Assembly: GCA_037718865.1 (NCBI GenBank)
Contig: JBBJMP010000004.1
Coordinates: 62,001-126,000 of the forward strand
Length of the DNA: 64,000 nt
Direction: 5' to 3'
Origin: JADCRZ01 sp037718865
Lineage (GTDB): Bacteria > Bacteroidota > Bacteroidia > Chitinophagales > Chitinophagaceae
Shown here: positions 62,332 to 64,000 of the stretch, one piece after another
How positions within the stretch are numbered: position 1 is the first letter of the stretch
Layout of the letters: each line of letters starts with the position of its first letter
The notes under the pieces: model-generated
What the model was told of the DNA's origin: nothing
The model's database searches: none
The model's input: only the letters and a program-made list of their open reading frames with translations
Made by a program: the position numbers and the translations under genes

Positions 62332-63750
62332 TCAACCAAACAATCCCATCTCTGCTTTGCCTAACCCGTCCTGGGTAGTATAAAAAGGCCTGTTTTCTAC
62401 CACATAATGTGCATCTTCGGCGATGCCAAGTGCATGATAGATAGTCTGGTGGATCTGGTCGATCGAAATCGGTCTCTCAATGGTCTTGCAGGGTCTCTCG
62501 TCTGCAGTCTTACCATAAACCTGCCCTTTTTTAATGCCACCTCCAAACATAAGTATAGAACCGCCTTCGGTAAAGTGGCGATGCATGCCATAATTTTTCA
62601 TTTCGTTTATGATATCAGGCTGATTGACCTGCTCCTGCACCTTAAGGTCAGGACGGCCTTCCACCATCATGTCGCGACTGAATTCACTCGCCAGTATAAC
62701 GATCGTACGGTCAAGCCGCCCTGATCGTTCGAGGTCTTTTATGAGTTGAGAGACAGGCCCATCGATCTGGTTTTTCATCTGGAGCACCCGCGTGTTGCCG
62801 TTATCATGCGTATCCCATCCCTTAAAGGGTTCATATTCAGTGGTGACGCTGATGAAGCGGGCTCCCTGTTCGGCAAGCCTCCGGGCCATCAGGCAACCCA
62901 AACCAAATTTCCCGGTATTGTAGATATCATAGATCTCTTTTGGTTCTTTGCCAAGATCGAATGCGCTGGCTTCCGGTGATTTTAATAAGCGGTAAGCCTG
63001 TTCCAGGGATCTTTTCAGCGATTCCTTCTGATAGTCACTGCCCACCTCCCCGATAGAATTTTTATTCATCAACTCGTTATATAACCGATTCCGCCGTTCG
63101 AACCGTTGTTCGGACATGCCAACAGGAGGGCGTACACTTTCAAGGCCGGAGGATGGGTCCGGTATCAGAAAAGGCCCGAATTCATTACCCAGGAAACCGG
63201 CGCTATGGAATGCTTTTAACTCTTCTCCTTCGCCTAACGTAAACCGTTGGCCGATATCGATAAAGGAAGGAATTACAGGGTTCAGGGGTCCCAGTTCTTT
63301 GGCAATCCAGGCACCTAAATGAGGGGCAGCAACGGACTGGGGCGGCTTATAACAGGTATGCCAATGATACTGGTGGCGCGAGTGCAGGATAAACCCCATA
63401 TCTGCGGCTACATATGACCGTATGAGGGTACCCTTATCCATGATCCTGCCGATAGATTCCAGTCCTTCTGAAAAATAAACCCCATCCAACACAGTTGGAA
63501 CCGGTTTAAATGTGCTGAGTACGCTATTTGCCTCCATTCCTTTTTCGAAAGGCGTATATTTTTTAGGATCGAAAGTATCCGTATGCGGCATGCCTCCAGC
63601 CATCCAGAGCAGGATGACCGTATCAGCTTTGGCATTGATCTTTTTTGGATTGCAGGAATTCAACATATTGGTCACCGGCATGCCGGCGGCAAGGGCTGCC
63701 AACGTTGCGGCCCCGGATTTCTGCAAAAATTGCCTTCTGTTACATTCCAT
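62332..63750 (-). CDS. DUF1501 family secreted protein
   Basis: A 472-residue protein with a twin-arginine-like signal (NRRQFLQKSGAATLAALAAGMP), then ADTVILLWMAGGMPHTDTFDPK, GTLIRSYVAADMGFILHSRHQYHWHT, GARFISVTTEYEPFKGWDTHDNGN, IVILASEFSRD and a C-terminal HFTEGGSILMFGGGIKKG. The DUF1501 family is related to sulfatases and alkaline phosphatases and is paired with DUF1549/DUF1553 proteins in Planctomycetes and some Bacteroidota. Role uncertain, perhaps in polysaccharide breakdown or electron transfer. The partner gene ends 30 bp upstream. Confidence 0.9.
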   Translation of the reverse strand: MECNRRQFLQKSGAATLAALAAGMPVTNMLNSCNPKKINAKADTVILLWMAGGMPHTDTFDPKKYTPFEKGMEANSVLSTFKPVPTVLDGVYFSEGLESIGRIMDKGTLIRSYVAADMGFILHSRHQYHWHTCYKPPQSVAAPHLGAWIAKELGPLNPVIPSFIDIGQRFTLGEGEELKAFHSAGFLGNEFGPFLIPDPSSGLESVRPPVGMSEQRFERRNRLYNELMNKNSIGEVGSDYQKESLKRSLEQAYRLLKSPEASAFDLGKEPKEIYDIYNTGKFGLGCLMARRLAEQGARFISVTTEYEPFKGWDTHDNGNTRVLQMKNQIDGPVSQLIKDLERSGRLDRTIVILASEFSRDMMVEGRPDLKVQEQVNQPDIINEMKNYGMHRHFTEGGSILMFGGGIKKGQVYGKTADERPCKTIERPISIDQIHQTIYHALGIAEDAHYVVENRPFYTTQDGLGKAEMGLFG

Positions 63751-63780
63751 TTTCTAATAATGATTGATACTAAAAATAAC

Positions 63781-64000
63781 TTAATAAATGATTTGGAATT
63801 CCGGGAGTAAAAGAACCGCCCAGAACAGATCCTGTATACCTTCTTTCGTAGGGGATACACCAAGCATTTTGCTGGCCAGGGCCAACTCATCGGGTAACGG
63901 TTCGCGTCCCAGTGCTTTCCGGTACAATGCCTGAATAATGCCTTCAGTATTCCGGTAATGCTGTCTCCATTTTTCTGCCCCGTTGAGGAGTACGGCATTG
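63781..64000 (-). CDS. DUF1553/DUF1549-type protein, C-terminal end (5' part outside window)
   Basis: The minus strand from 63999 reads NAVLLNGAEKWRQHYRNTEG, IIQALYRKALGREPLPDELALASKML and LFWAVLLLPEFQIIY and stops at TAA 63781-63783. The LYRKALGREP..DELA and DLFWAVL...EF pattern is the typical C-terminus of DUF1553 proteins, which carry a cytochrome c and DUF1549 domain at the N-terminus. It precedes the DUF1501 gene in the usual order. Confidence 0.85.
   Translation of the reverse strand, partial: NAVLLNGAEKWRQHYRNTEGIIQALYRKALGREPLPDELALASKMLGVSPTKEGIQDLFWAVLLLPEFQIIY

Noticed and set aside
1..64000. CRISPR arrays, tRNA or rRNA genes
   Set aside because: No regularly spaced repeats and no tRNA-like cloverleaf or rRNA sequence were seen on reading both strands, though small RNAs could be missed without a covariance search.

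Overview
This window reads as a chromosomal stretch from a member of the Bacteroidota, most likely a Chitinophagaceae-type soil or sediment bacterium. The pointers are moderate to low GC, TAnnTTTG-type -7 boxes at recognisable promoters, many lipoboxes and Bacteroidota-style gene families (DUF4256, YdeI-like, SLC13 with RCK_C domains, DUF1501/DUF1553 pair, IS66 and IS4 transposases). The assignment is inference from gene content; no rRNA or marker gene is present. I saw no tRNA, rRNA or CRISPR array.

Layout. 1-3870 is one end of a mobile element carrying three co-oriented tyrosine recombinases; its terminus is a 20-bp palindrome that cuts a DUF1016 (YhcG-type) nuclease gene. 3871-10263 is a type I restriction-modification locus (hsdR-hsdS-hsdM plus the DUF1016 gene) in which hsdR has a one-base frameshift and the DUF1016 gene a nonsense codon. 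10.4-18.4 kb is an accessory zone: relics of an amidohydrolase, an AraC regulator, an IS66 transposase and an integrase, a lipoprotein, and a duplicated YdeI/DoxX/DUF4256 block under an ArsR-SRPBCC pair. 18.9-25.4 kb holds msrA, a decaying set of small-molecule oxidoreductase and hydrolase genes, and a second ArsR-SRPBCC pair. 25.8-33.4 kb is a sulfur-transfer cluster: SLC13 permease, APS kinase, PAP phosphatase, P-loop sulfotransferase, arylsulfotransferase and sulfatase.

33.6-42.8 kb carries an MFS transporter, a large beta-propeller/HEAT/cytochrome c protein and an ECF42-like sigma factor with its YCII partner. The YCII gene and the 5' part of the sigma gene are present twice as an apparently identical block of about 693 bp. 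43-52 kb contains AraC and SDR genes and two structurally intact insertion sequences with target-site duplications: an IS4-type element inside an AraC gene and an ISKra4-like element with a likely slippage site. 52-57 kb holds small stress and envelope proteins. 57.3-60.8 kb is a KaiC-KaiB-histidine kinase operon. 60.8-62 kb is a split Ada-type alkylation repair pair. The right edge is a DUF1553-DUF1501 pair.

The most rewarding parts are the recombinase trio with its terminal palindrome, the sulfation cluster, the clock-like KaiBC-kinase operon, and the ECF42 duplication, which exposes a conserved putative promoter. An unusual number of genes here carry single frameshifts or small internal deletions, so the accessory parts look like a zone of ongoing gene decay.
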